Notes under the pieces: model-generated | What the model saw: only the letters and a program-made list of their open reading frames with translations | Told to the model about the DNA's origin: nothing | Database searches by the model: none | In this document: positions 8,969 through 17,395 of the stretch, in pieces | How positions within the stretch are numbered: position 1 is the stretch's first letter | Layout of the letters: each line of letters begins with the position of its first letter | Translations under genes and position numbers: made by a program | DNA from: Granulicella sp. S156 | GTDB lineage: Bacteria > Acidobacteriota > Terriglobia > Terriglobales > Acidobacteriaceae | Length of the DNA stretch: 64,000 nucleotides | Assembly: GCF_009766105.1 (NCBI RefSeq) | Contig: NZ_LMUH01000005.1 | Location: 62,001 to 126,000, forward strand | Direction of reading: 5' to 3'

Positions 8969-9607
8969 TTATACGGACAAAGCTGGTGCGAAGAGGGATT
9001 GGATGGTTTCGAGGTGGGGGGCCAGAAAGGATTGCCGGTCGATCTTGCCCTGCAGGACGTTGATCTCGCCGTCGGCGAGGAGGAACTGCATGGACTGGAT
9101 GCCGAGATAGCTGAAGTAGGTTCGCGGCCAGGGCTCTAGATAGTTAAGGGCGGCGCTCGGTGAGCCGGGAGTGTAGGCGGCGCCGGCGGTCATGATGAAG
9201 GTGGCTCGTTTCTGGTCGAGGGTGCCCTTTGGACCGGAGGGGGTATGGAGGAGGGTCTCTCCGAACCGCAGCGTCTGGTCGAGCCACAGCTTGAAGCTGG
9301 AGGAGGTGCCCCAGTTGTACATGGGGACACCGAGGACGTATTCGTCGGCGTCGAACAGCTCCTGGATGAACTCGGTTGAGAGTGCCAGAAGATTGTTCTG
9401 CTCGGGTGTGCGCGATGGCCTGGGAGTCTGGTTGGCGAAGACCCACGCGGCGTCGATGACGGGAATCTCGATTTTGGCGAGGTCGCGAGCGATGACCCTT
9501 CCTTGAGGGTTGGCGTTGCGCCACTGCTGGGCAAACTCTTGGGTGAGTTGGTGCGAGAGGGAGGCTTCGCCCATGAGGCTGGAGTCGATGTGAAGCAGGG
9601 TAGGCAT
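8969..9607 (-). CDS. azoR: FMN-dependent NADH-azoreductase (AzoR family)
   Basis: A flavodoxin-fold NAD(P)H:quinone/azo reductase of the cytoplasm, 212 residues (E. coli AzoR has 201). I place the start at 9607 (MPTLLHIDSSLMGEASLS) because AAGGAGAG lies just before it and the FMN phosphate-binding region HIDSSLMGEASLSHQLT starts there; the upstream frame to 9649 overlaps the operator. Other family marks are VLGVPMYNWGTSSSFKLW and the LRFG.TL segment. It is divergent from an arsR/SRPBCC operon across a 16 bp double inverted repeat, so it is likely under ArsR control and responds to an electrophile or quinone; that last point is inference. Confidence 0.92.
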   Translation of the reverse strand: MPTLLHIDSSLMGEASLSHQLTQEFAQQWRNANPQGRVIARDLAKIEIPVIDAAWVFANQTPRPSRTPEQNNLLALSTEFIQELFDADEYVLGVPMYNWGTSSSFKLWLDQTLRFGETLLHTPSGPKGTLDQKRATFIMTAGAAYTPGSPSAALNYLEPWPRTYFSYLGIQSMQFLLADGEINVLQGKIDRQSFLAPHLETIQSLFAPALSV

Positions 9608-9645
9608 TGGGGGTTCTCTCCTTGGTGTTGCTGAGAGGATATTAT

Positions 9646-9680
9646 TCAACCTTTTGGTTGATAGTCAACCTTAGGGTTGA
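9646..9680. promoter_or_regulatory. Double ArsR-type operator in the azoR/arsR divergent region
   Basis: Two copies of TCAACC-N4-GGTTGA, at 9646-9661 and 9665-9680, spaced 19 bp start to start. They fill the space between the divergent genes, and the second ends 14 bp before the arsR-type ATG. The layout fits a dimeric HTH repressor controlling both directions. Confidence 0.8.
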
Positions 9681-9694
9681 ATTATACTGACGGC

Positions 9695-10060
9695 ATGAGA
9701 ATGTCCTCGGCCGCCAGGCGGCAAGGTGAAGCAGAGGTTCTGGATGCAGTCTTCAGTGCGGTTGCGGATGCGACGCGGAGATCGATGCTGGACAGGCTGC
9801 GCGACGGCTCGCTGACCGTGAGTCAACTGGCGGCGCCGTATGCGATGAGTTTGAATGCGGTCTCCAAACACATCAAGACGCTGGAGCGGGCGGGGCTGGT
9901 GCGGCGTGAGATTCGAGGGCGTGAGCACTCCTGCCGGCTGCATGCGGAACGATTTGCGGACGCGATGAAGTGGATGACGTTCTACACGGAGTTCTGGAAC
10001 GATCGCATGGAGGCTCTTGAAGAGCACCTGATCGAGAAGCGGAAGCGAGGCGGCAGATGA
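9695..10060 (+). CDS. ArsR-family HTH transcriptional regulator
   Basis: A small winged-helix repressor of about 121 residues. The open frame begins with TTG at 9677 inside the operator; the ATG at 9695 (or 9701) is the likely start. The HTH runs through LDAVFSAVADATRRSMLDRL, then LTVSQLAAPYAMSLNAVSKH as helix-turn-helix, then the wing (RREIRGREHSCRL). There is no metal-binding CxC of the ArsR/SmtB sensors, so it is of the type paired with SRPBCC proteins rather than an arsenic sensor. Its stop overlaps the ATG of the next gene (ATGA), showing translational coupling. Confidence 0.9.
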   Translation: MRMSSAARRQGEAEVLDAVFSAVADATRRSMLDRLRDGSLTVSQLAAPYAMSLNAVSKHIKTLERAGLVRREIRGREHSCRLHAERFADAMKWMTFYTEFWNDRMEALEEHLIEKRKRGGR

Positions 10061-10485
10061 GCGGCCAGACGGTGGTGGTGCGCAAGAGGCTGCCGGCAAC
10101 GTGCGAAGAGGTCTTCGATGCGTGGCTCGATGCGGAGGGGATGCGGCGATGGATGTGTCCCGGGCCGGTGACGAGTTGCGAGGTGACGATGGAGACGCGT
10201 GTGGGCGGGCGCTTCCGCATCGTGATGACCGGGGTGGGTGTGGAGGTCGTGAATACGGGCGAGTTTCGAGTGCTGAATCGGCCTTCGAAGCTGATGTTTA
10301 CGTGGGTGTCGTCGCGGTGGAATGAGCAGGAGACGCTGGTTACTGTCGAGCTTCAACGGCATGAGGAAGAGTGCGAGTTGGTGCTGACGCATGAACGGTT
10401 TCCGCGGGAGCACTCGACCGAGCAGCTTGCAGAAGGATGGGGAGAGATTCTGGAGAAGCTGGGTGTGCATCTGGTGTCGGGGTAA
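10057..10485 (+). CDS. SRPBCC-domain (AHSA1-like) protein
   Basis: 142 residues of the START/Bet v 1-like fold that binds a hydrophobic ligand in a deep cavity. The sequence has the family order: VVVRKRLPATCEEVFDAW, then VGGRFRIVM, then VLNRPSKLMFTWVS, and a C-terminal helix EHSTEQLAEGWGEILEKL. It overlaps the upstream arsR-type gene by four bases. ArsR-SRPBCC pairs are common in soil bacteria; the ligand and the link to the divergent azoreductase are not known. Confidence 0.88.
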   Translation: MSGQTVVVRKRLPATCEEVFDAWLDAEGMRRWMCPGPVTSCEVTMETRVGGRFRIVMTGVGVEVVNTGEFRVLNRPSKLMFTWVSSRWNEQETLVTVELQRHEEECELVLTHERFPREHSTEQLAEGWGEILEKLGVHLVSG

Positions 10486-10562
10486 GCCTAATGCCACTTA
10501 CTTTCCACAGAGAAGGAGCCAGTACGGGCCAAAGCGCCCTATTTGGCTTCTTTGGTCATGTA

Positions 10563-10617
10563 GGCATTCGCGAAATGCTGAGGTTTCTCCGCTCCCGTTG
10601 GTCGGTCGAAATGACAG
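10563..10617. repeat. Family C palindromic repeat (intact)
   Basis: Starts with the small hairpin GCATTCGCGAAATGC, continues GAGGTTTCTCCGCTCCCG and ends GGTCGGTCGAAATGACAG. It is the uninterrupted reference for the copy at 16951-17055, which carries an inserted hairpin. Confidence 0.85.
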
Positions 10618-10806
10618 GCGTTTGGGGGCTGGCCTGTCAGTAAAACTGTAGTATTGGCAGCAGTCCGTTGAAACCCGGAGGAGCGGAACGCAACCTGTCG
10701 CCCGGAACGGGGTTGTTAAGGATGAAAGAGTAAAGCCAGGCAGGCGTACGTGGCAGCCCGGGCTTGCGTTTCCGCGAACATCAGGCGGATGCAGACAGGA
10801 GCAGTC

Positions 10807-12426
10807 ATGAGGCTGCGATCTTTGCCTACCAATGCGACGTACGGTTTGTTGCTGGGAGTGTTGGCGGTGCCGGGTGCCGTGATGGCACAGACGTACTCTC
10901 AGGGGTATCCCGGTTCTCCAACAGGCTATCCGAATTCCCCGAACTATGCAGGGCAACCGGGATATGGCCAGCCGCAGTATTCGGCCCAGTATCCACAACA
11001 GGGATATCAACAACCGGGATATCAGGCGGGTTATCAGGCACAGCCGCAATATCAGGGGCAGCCACAGTACTCCCAGCCACAATATTCGAATCAATATTCG
11101 CAGCCGGGATATGGGCAGTCCGGAACCGGGCAACAGGGAGGCGGGTTTAACGCCGGTCAACTGGAGCAACTTGTAGCGCCGCTTGCGCTATATCCGGATG
11201 CGCTGGTGGCCCAGGTGCTGGCGGCTTCCATGTATCCGGGGCAGGTGGCCGCGGCGGACCAGTGGTTAAGGATGCAGGCGGGAGCCTCTGCGTACGACAT
11301 TGCGGGAGGGGCGGACGCTCAGAGCTGGGACCCGAGTGTGAAGGGGCTGACAGCGTTTCCGCAGGTGCTGGCGGAGATGGACGGGAACCAGCCCTGGATG
11401 AACGACCTGGGCAATGCGTATTACAACCAGCCGCAGGATGTGATGGAGGCCATTCAGGTGATGCGCGATCGGGCGCAGCAGGCGGGGAACCTGCAGAGCA
11501 CTGCACAGGAACAGGTGACCGGTACGCAGGGCGCGATTGCGATTGCGCCGGTGAATCCGGAGGTGGTCTATGTGCCGGCGTATAACCCGTGGGCGGTCTA
11601 TGGCGCGCCGGTGACACCGTACTCGAGGTTCTCTTTGATTGGGGTGCTGGGGCAGTTCTTCGGGTCGACCTTCGGGTCGGGGCTGGTGCACTTTGGAGCG
11701 GGGCTGGCGCAGACGGCGTGGGTCCATACACCGTTCGGACTACTGAGCTGGGCGCTGAACTGGCTGGGGAATGCGATCTTCTACAACCACTCGACGTACT
11801 ACTCGCACAGCACGACGGTCGCGAACTGGGGGATACACGGAGGCGGAATCCACGCGTTTGCAGGGTATCCCGTGGATGCGCGGTATAGGTGGGGAGGACG
11901 GAACGCGCAGATGCAGCGCAGTAACTACGCGGGACAGTACGGCCGGACAGGAGTGGGCGGGCAGGGATTTGCGGGGCAGGGATTCGGGCACAGCAACGAA
12001 TTCGGGCACAGCAACCTGGAAAGGCCGCAGCAGATGGAGGCGATGAATCGGCAGCCGGGGCCGATGGCCAGGATGCAGGGGGCGCCCAACGCTGGCCGTC
12101 TGGCGTATGGGCCGGATGTCTATAACCGAGGCGGCGAAGCGAACCGAGGCGGTGGCGCGGGACAGTCCTACCGGGCCCCTGCCCAGCAGGCTTATCGTGC
12201 ACCGATGCAGCAGGCCTACCGGCAACCGATGGGGTCGTTTGCAGAGTCGAGGGGTGGCGGCTCGAAAGAACCGAGCTTCGGCTCGAGGGAGTCGAGCTTC
12301 AAAGAACCTAAGATGAGCAGCCCGAAGTTCAGGGAGCCGAAGTTCAAAGAACCTAAGGCACCGAAGTTCAAAGAGCCGAAGGGTTCCAGGGGTTCGGGTG
12401 GTGGTAGATCAAGAGGCAGGAGATAG
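10807..12426 (+). CDS. DUF3300 secreted protein with Q/Y/G/P-rich and KEP-repeat tails
   Basis: 539 residues from the ATG at 10807, chosen for AGGAG five bases upstream and because a signal peptide (MRLRSLPT...VMAQ) begins there. Residues ~28-115 are a low-complexity stretch rich in Gln, Tyr, Gly and Pro with repeats such as QQPGYQ and QPQYSQ. The DUF3300 domain (about 119-370) starts LEQLVAPLALYPDALVAQVL and includes PVNPEVVYVPAYNPWAVYG. The C-terminus is very basic with repeated KFKEPK units. The function of DUF3300 is unknown. The signal peptide, glutamine-rich linker and basic tail suggest an envelope or surface-bound protein that contacts polyanions; this is inference. Confidence 0.88.
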   Translation: MRLRSLPTNATYGLLLGVLAVPGAVMAQTYSQGYPGSPTGYPNSPNYAGQPGYGQPQYSAQYPQQGYQQPGYQAGYQAQPQYQGQPQYSQPQYSNQYSQPGYGQSGTGQQGGGFNAGQLEQLVAPLALYPDALVAQVLAASMYPGQVAAADQWLRMQAGASAYDIAGGADAQSWDPSVKGLTAFPQVLAEMDGNQPWMNDLGNAYYNQPQDVMEAIQVMRDRAQQAGNLQSTAQEQVTGTQGAIAIAPVNPEVVYVPAYNPWAVYGAPVTPYSRFSLIGVLGQFFGSTFGSGLVHFGAGLAQTAWVHTPFGLLSWALNWLGNAIFYNHSTYYSHSTTVANWGIHGGGIHAFAGYPVDARYRWGGRNAQMQRSNYAGQYGRTGVGGQGFAGQGFGHSNEFGHSNLERPQQMEAMNRQPGPMARMQGAPNAGRLAYGPDVYNRGGEANRGGGAGQSYRAPAQQAYRAPMQQAYRQPMGSFAESRGGGSKEPSFGSRESSFKEPKMSSPKFREPKFKEPKAPKFKEPKGSRGSGGGRSRGRR

Positions 12427-12695
12427 GGAGGTCGCACTATTCCTTTTTCTTTGCGCGGTGGGTATTGCACGATCACGTTGCTGCGACGTAGTTGTTCTTT
12501 GCGGCTTGCGGAGTGGCCTAACTCTGGATGATCGTCGGTCCGACTTCTACCCTCCACGCCACCTTCACTCCTCCCGACGTGTAAAGGATGTGCTGAAGAT
12601 GCTAATCAACAGAAGTGCGTTTGTGAGGAGCAATCCGGCGGCAACTGTAAGGTGGGCCGTTCCCTTGCAGTCGTATCGCGCATATCCTGATACGC

Positions 12696-14222
12696 ATGCC
12701 GTTGCCGAACGAAGTTCAACAGCACATACGTTCCACTACAGCCACCAAAGACGATCAGCTCATCCGCGAGATGAATGCAGACCGTAGAGAAGTGGCCGGT
12801 GAGTTGGCGGCCAAGGGGCTTTCTAGCTCCAGCGTGCGTGTGCAGCGGGACATCGAAGCTATCGAACGCTTCATCAATAAGCGGATGACGGCTCACGTGG
12901 AGATTTATCTCGATACGTTGGCTGAGCTGAAAATCAAGATCGACTCGGCGCTAGAAGCGGAGATAGTTCAACATCTTGAAAGTCTGAAAACTGCACAGAA
13001 TGCAGCAAGGCCGCCTGGTATGACGGTGACAAATGTTCGTTCGATGCGGGAGATGTACCGCTCTCGCTTAGGGACCGCAGACACAATAGCGTTATCGAAT
13101 GCAAAGAATCGCTTGAGGATGGCTCGCCTGAAGGACGCTGCGCCGTCTCCCGGGTCTCAGCCCTCAATCGTGAGTCATACACACAATTACACGGCGACCG
13201 GGCCGAACGCGCGTGTCAATGTCGGCTCTACTGACAACTCTTCAAATACGATTCAAACCGGCGCACCACTACCGCCTCCAGAGACACCTGAGAAACAGGG
13301 ATGGACATCTAGCGACCGGCTTGCAGTCGCCCTCTGCTGTATTTCAGTCCTGATGGCAGTAGTGCTGATGTGGATGGAAAAGACTCCCATCTGGGCGGGC
13401 GGGACTACCTGCGTGATGGTGTTGCTGGTCATCTATCCTGTGCATCACTTCGTCCGACGATGGAAGCTAAAGATTCCGGCTCTTATTGTGGTGTGGGGAT
13501 TCATTGCGCTCTTTGGGTGGAAGATTTGGCCGAAGACGGTCGCAGCGGTGCTTCAGCCTGTTGTAAAAAATGAACCCGCTCAGCCTGAGTCAAAGGGGCA
13601 GTCGCAGCAGCTAGTATTCCAGCCGAAGGCCCCGATTACCGTCCAGCCGATAGACAATACGTTGCCGCCGTTCGTGCAGATAGAAGTCTTCAGTAATGCC
13701 ACAGCAAGAGTTATGAACGTGGGCAAAGTGCCTATTCGCAATGTTCAGATTGACACCTCCACTCATATCGTCGACAAAGAGCATCCAACTCCGGGAAAGA
13801 CGGATGACACGCCTCCCCAAGTGACTAGCTCGAACTATTGGAGCGCTGCTTTTCAAGTCAGAACGAAGGTATTGAATCCCGGCGAACACGATCAGTTCGA
13901 TCTGACGAAGATGGCTCACTGGAATGACCTTCCGTATTCGCAAGAAACCATGAATGCCCTTAGCCCTGAGAAGCTGGACGAGATTTTCAGAACATTCTTC
14001 GTCTTTCGCTTCACCTTTAGGCATGCAGGCACAGGCGAGAAGTACGCTTGCTATCGGGTACATGGCTCTTACCTGAAGTTTCCTTCGCAGGTGGACGATA
14101 ACACCGCGCAGTCAGGTGCGCCGAACATGTTGCGGTTCTCGAGTAGCCTTAGGGACGTGTTGATCGAGAACGCGAAACAACACTATAGGGACGGGGCGAA
14201 AGAGATTCAGTGCGACAACTAA
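12696..14222 (+). CDS. Membrane protein of unknown function with GPNAR motif
   Basis: 508 residues; not assigned to a family. Residues 1-150 are charged and helical. At 163-184 lies HNYTATGPNARVNVGSTDNS, closely similar to a motif in the unknown gene at 14901-16199. Three predicted membrane helices follow (about 210-227, 232-249, 259-276), then a ~230-residue polar C-terminal domain. No Shine-Dalgarno sequence is obvious before the ATG. Codon use looks less GC-rich than in flanking genes, suggesting an acquired island. The layout (helical N-domain, short GPNAR strand, membrane helices, extramembrane domain) would fit a membrane sensor or effector, but no activity can be claimed. Confidence 0.75.
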   Translation: MPLPNEVQQHIRSTTATKDDQLIREMNADRREVAGELAAKGLSSSSVRVQRDIEAIERFINKRMTAHVEIYLDTLAELKIKIDSALEAEIVQHLESLKTAQNAARPPGMTVTNVRSMREMYRSRLGTADTIALSNAKNRLRMARLKDAAPSPGSQPSIVSHTHNYTATGPNARVNVGSTDNSSNTIQTGAPLPPPETPEKQGWTSSDRLAVALCCISVLMAVVLMWMEKTPIWAGGTTCVMVLLVIYPVHHFVRRWKLKIPALIVVWGFIALFGWKIWPKTVAAVLQPVVKNEPAQPESKGQSQQLVFQPKAPITVQPIDNTLPPFVQIEVFSNATARVMNVGKVPIRNVQIDTSTHIVDKEHPTPGKTDDTPPQVTSSNYWSAAFQVRTKVLNPGEHDQFDLTKMAHWNDLPYSQETMNALSPEKLDEIFRTFFVFRFTFRHAGTGEKYACYRVHGSYLKFPSQVDDNTAQSGAPNMLRFSSSLRDVLIENAKQHYRDGAKEIQCDN

Positions 14223-14346
14223 CAATGTGAGCCGGGAACGCTCAGGCAGACGTGCCCTCGCGCTCAATAAACGGCGGCATGATTGCCGGGGCTTCGTACC
14301 ATCCCAGGCGTTGCCGAAGGCCGAGCGCAGACTACATTTATCGGAC

Positions 14347-14802
14347 ATGGCATCGTTCAAGTTCCTACTCGATCACGACGTGCGGCATCTCGCCCAATCC
14401 TTTCCCAGCAAGCAAGTGTTGATGCTGGAGGATGTGGGGCTGTCGCAGCGTAGCTCTGATGGGGAGATTGTCGAAGCAGCATCGGAGCGCGGCTGCATCA
14501 TCGTGACGAATAACGCTCGTAATTTTGAAAAGGAAGTGCCGGAGCACATCGCCTCCACGTCGAAGAAGGCGAAGGGTTGTACTCAGGTTCACGGACTAGT
14601 GATCGTGGTCCCTTCAGAGAAGTTCGTACAGGAGAAGGCGCTCGCAGATGCAACTAGCACTCTGAGGTTTGAGGGCCGCTCAATCGGCTGGAAAGAAGTG
14701 AGTGACTTATGCCTGAAAGTCGTGATTTCAAAGGAAGCTCGTGCAGTGGTGACGAGATTGCCGAGATGCCCATACTGCAAATTTGAGGACGAGAAGGGTT
14801 GA
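14347..14802 (+). CDS. DUF5615 PIN-like domain protein
   Basis: 151 residues from the ATG at 14347; the frame extends upstream to 14227 without a better start. FKFLLDHDVRHLAQSFPSKQ places an early acidic pair (LLDHD), and RGCIIVTNNARNFEKEV matches the second conserved block of PIN-like DUF5615/Mut7-C proteins, where Asp is more usual at TNN. Only one CxxC (PRCPYCKF) is present at the C-terminus, whereas Mut7-C zinc ribbons have two. Members are predicted nucleases, often paired with a DUF433 antitoxin; no DUF433 gene is adjacent here. It follows the GPNAR membrane protein by 124 bp on the same strand. Confidence 0.75.
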   Translation: MASFKFLLDHDVRHLAQSFPSKQVLMLEDVGLSQRSSDGEIVEAASERGCIIVTNNARNFEKEVPEHIASTSKKAKGCTQVHGLVIVVPSEKFVQEKALADATSTLRFEGRSIGWKEVSDLCLKVVISKEARAVVTRLPRCPYCKFEDEKG

Positions 14803-14900
14803 CGCGCGTACGGGTGACGGACTTGCCATTTCATCATTCCGACTTTGCTATTCCACTTGGTTGTGGTGGTGGCAGCGGTGTTTGCTCTAATCGTTGACGA

Positions 14901-16199
14901 TCAGTGTTGTACTGAAGCTGCGAGAGTAGCCAAAGCCGGTAGGAATGGCGTGATGACGGTAACACAACTAGAAGCGAGTGCCATGAAGTTTTGAAACTTC
15001 TCGGCGAAGGTTGACTTTCCCGCGTGTGCGCTCATCTCATCAACCGCCGATAGCAATTGCTCTCGATCAGTCGTATCAGGCTGAGCCGCCTGAATCGCTT
15101 CCTTGAGTTTTTGGAACAGCTCGCCTTCGCCCACGCTGACGACATTGTGCGACTGATCGACTGATTGACTGTTAAATCGGGCATTTGGGCCGTTGACGTT
15201 ATAAATGTTCGTGACGGAGCCTGCGTGTGAATTTGGAACGCGATCCGTTACCTTTCGAACCTTCATTTGATAGTTTGCAGGAATCCCAAAATGACCGCTG
15301 TGAAAGCCGGTGTCTATAATCTCCCATTTGTCAGTCTGTCCACTCGGTAGGAAGCGTTCCACGATGTCACCCTCTACGCAAGGCAAGTCGGATTGAAACG
15401 TAATTACCGAGTTGCCGGTTGCCTGTCCGCGAAAGTTGTGAATGGTCCCATCCGCCTTCCGTAGGATGAGAGGATCATTTGCCAAGTCTTGCATCATCGT
15501 CTGTGCCTCTGCGTTCATTATCGCAGTGTTCGATTTTTCGTTGGCATCGATAAATCTTAAGAGCAACCGTGTGTTCTTTGTCAGTTCACTGAGGTTCTTC
15601 TGAGTATGCTGCAAACCTTTGACCAGCGCGTCGTAGTACAGATGAGTTGGAATTGCAACTCCTCCCGCAGTGATAGCACGCATGTCCCTAGAGACCGATG
15701 CTCTGTGTGCGTTGATCTGTTGCCGCAAATACTCTTTTGAATGGGAGTCATCGAACGTGGCTGCCTCAATGTTTGAGGCGATCGTTGTGAACCGCGGATC
15801 TGAGTTGGTGTTTTTGGTTGGAATCTCCACAACCAAAGCATCCCGCAAGTCGCGGGGCTTCGGCACCATGACCTGGTATTTTTCCTTCCAAGCCGCAAGA
15901 TCAACGCCGCTAATGCGCCTGATTTCTGCTTCTGTCTCCTCAACAGTTGGTATAAACCAGCCGTGAGGCCATCCCATCTGTGTTCCCCACTCGGCGTTGA
16001 ATTCGCGCCCATGTGGAGGTCTCTGAAAGTGCTCGTAATACATCTCCGCGTGGTGCCCGAGCGTTGAACCGCTCCAAGAACGCCCGACGTTCATAGAAGC
16101 AGAGTGAATTTTCACTGCGTCTGCCGCCAGCGTGGACGTGATATCTCCCTCCAAGGCAATCAACTCACCGATGATCTTTGCGATCTGAGCGCGATCCAT
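14901..16199 (-). CDS. Protein of unknown function with GPNAR motif and hydrophobic C-terminus
   Basis: 432 residues; I do not recognise the family. The N-terminal third is polar and rich in His/Trp (HHAEMYYEHF, GWPHGWFIP). A central helical part follows, then a beta-rich part (FRGQATGNSVITFQS, GFHSGHFGIPANYQMKV). At 331-353 the motif NIYNVNGPNARFNSQSVDQS resembles the one in the 12696-14222 product. Next comes a charged helix (LFQKLKEAIQAAQPDTTDRE) and a hydrophobic end (FMALASSCVTVITPFL onward) that could insert in a membrane. It is convergent with the PIN-like gene. Reduced GC and the shared motif mark it as part of the same accessory island. Confidence 0.72.
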   Translation of the reverse strand: MDRAQIAKIIGELIALEGDITSTLAADAVKIHSASMNVGRSWSGSTLGHHAEMYYEHFQRPPHGREFNAEWGTQMGWPHGWFIPTVEETEAEIRRISGVDLAAWKEKYQVMVPKPRDLRDALVVEIPTKNTNSDPRFTTIASNIEAATFDDSHSKEYLRQQINAHRASVSRDMRAITAGGVAIPTHLYYDALVKGLQHTQKNLSELTKNTRLLLRFIDANEKSNTAIMNAEAQTMMQDLANDPLILRKADGTIHNFRGQATGNSVITFQSDLPCVEGDIVERFLPSGQTDKWEIIDTGFHSGHFGIPANYQMKVRKVTDRVPNSHAGSVTNIYNVNGPNARFNSQSVDQSHNVVSVGEGELFQKLKEAIQAAQPDTTDREQLLSAVDEMSAHAGKSTFAEKFQNFMALASSCVTVITPFLPALATLAASVQH

Positions 16200-16542
16200 T
16201 GCTACAACTTGAAGTCTCCTATTTCAATTATAGGAGTCCGTTTGGTGTGGATCGAAGCCCACCTTAGGGAGAATTAGAGATAGACGGGGCACCAAGGGAA
16301 ACTAGGGACAGGAAACGTAGGTTTCAAAGTGTTCCGCTCCGGGTGTCGAAACAGATTATGATGTTTTTCTCATTTACGTGTGGATGCCTAGAAGTTGCTG
16401 GCGGTTTAGCAGCCGCGCGTTTTGATCATAAGTAACTAGTAAGTCGGCATGCGGGAAGTGATCTCGACAGACCTCTGCCGCGCCTAGGCAGGGTCAGGCT
16501 GTTCCAAGAGGCGGGTGGTCCATGCGTATCTCGCACCATTTG

Positions 16543-16580
16543 GGTGCCCCGTTCATGCGCGTTCTTTGCGCATGAGTGGG
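16543..16580. repeat. Family E-type hairpin
   Basis: GGTGCCCCGTTCATGCGC...GCGCATGAGTGGG. The reverse-complement form occurs at 17190-17228 and a variant at 18263-18302. Confidence 0.7.
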
Positions 16581-16724
16581 ACAGCGAGGCAAGTGTCGCT
16601 CGCACAGCGTGAAGCGCCAACTGTGACGCTTCAGCGTCATGGGCCGGAGTAGCAGAGGCCTTTAGGCTAATGGCACTTACTTTCCAATGGCGTAAAGGGA
16701 TAGGCCTTTACAAGGCAGGGTGGT

Positions 16725-16767
16725 GACGCAAAGAGCGCCACAGATAGTTGCATCTCGCTCTGCATTA
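16725..16767. repeat. Hairpin module M, copy 2
   Basis: GACGCAAAGAGCGCC (left) and CTCGCTCTGCATTA (right) pair around AGATAGTTGCAT. It is somewhat diverged from the other copies. Confidence 0.65.
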
Positions 16768-16950
16768 ATGGGGTGCAGGAACCCTTGGCTAAGGGTATAG
16801 CGCGGCCTGTTGCGCAACCGAGATATATCGCCCCTTTGGGGCTTGTACCCGTGGCCGTTTGAGTCCCTGCGCTCCAAGAAGATGAGATCATTCGCCACAA
16901 AATAAGTGAAAGACATCGTAGGCCGATCTGTCACCTTTGGTAACGCAAGC

Positions 16951-17055
16951 ATCCACGAAATGCTGAGGTTTCTTGAGGCAGAGCGCGGTACGAACATTTG
17001 CATCACGCTCTGCATCAAGGGGGTTCTCCGCTCCCGTTGGTCGGTCGAAATGACA
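16951..17055. repeat. Family C repeat interrupted by hairpin module M
   Basis: Starts GCATCCACGAAATGCTGAGG and ends GGTCGGTCGAAATGACAG like the intact copies at 10563 and 28650, but module M (16975-17017) lies between GAGGTTTCT (16965-16973) and GGGGGTTCT (17019-17027). In intact copies these two flanks are a single GAGGTTTCT, so the insertion has produced an imperfect 9 nt direct repeat. Confidence 0.8.
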
Positions 17056-17189
17056 GGTATGGGGTGGTTCTTAAATACAACTGCTGTTTCAGTTGAAAGT
17101 GAGTGACATTGGGCTTCAGTTCCGGACCGTTTGTTGGTAGCCAAAAAAAGCTCGGGTCTCAAGCCGACTGCACCGTACATCAGGTAGCT

Positions 17190-17228
17190 GCCCACTCATG
17201 CGCAAAGAACGTGCATGAATGGGGCACC
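17190..17228. repeat. Family E-type hairpin
   Basis: GCCCACTCATGCGC...GTGCATGAATGGGGCACC, the inverse orientation of 16543-16580. Confidence 0.7.
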
Positions 17229-17236
17229 AGGCATTC

Positions 17237-17395
17237 GTGCCACCACAGACGCAAAGCGAGATGCTGCCAATGTTTGTGATGCGCTTTGCATCAGTGCCAC
17301 CACAGACGCAAAGCGAGATGCTACCAATGTTTGTGATGCGCTTTGCATCAGTGCCACCACGAATGCGGGGTCCTTCGCCTATGGCTCAGGATGAC
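17237..17395. repeat. Family A half with module M duplicated in tandem (57 bp units)
   Basis: Two units of 57 bp begin at 17237 and 17294, each GTGCCACCAC plus a 46-47 nt module M; a third GTGCCACCAC at 17351 starts the normal family A end (GCGGGGTCC...CAGGATGAC). The two units differ by one base (GCTGCCAATG against GCTACCAATG). The left arm of family A is missing here. Confidence 0.85.

Noticed and set aside
17237-17350. CRISPR-like array
   Set aside because: Only two units, with no unique spacers and no cas genes; the repeat is a hairpin module with its flank.
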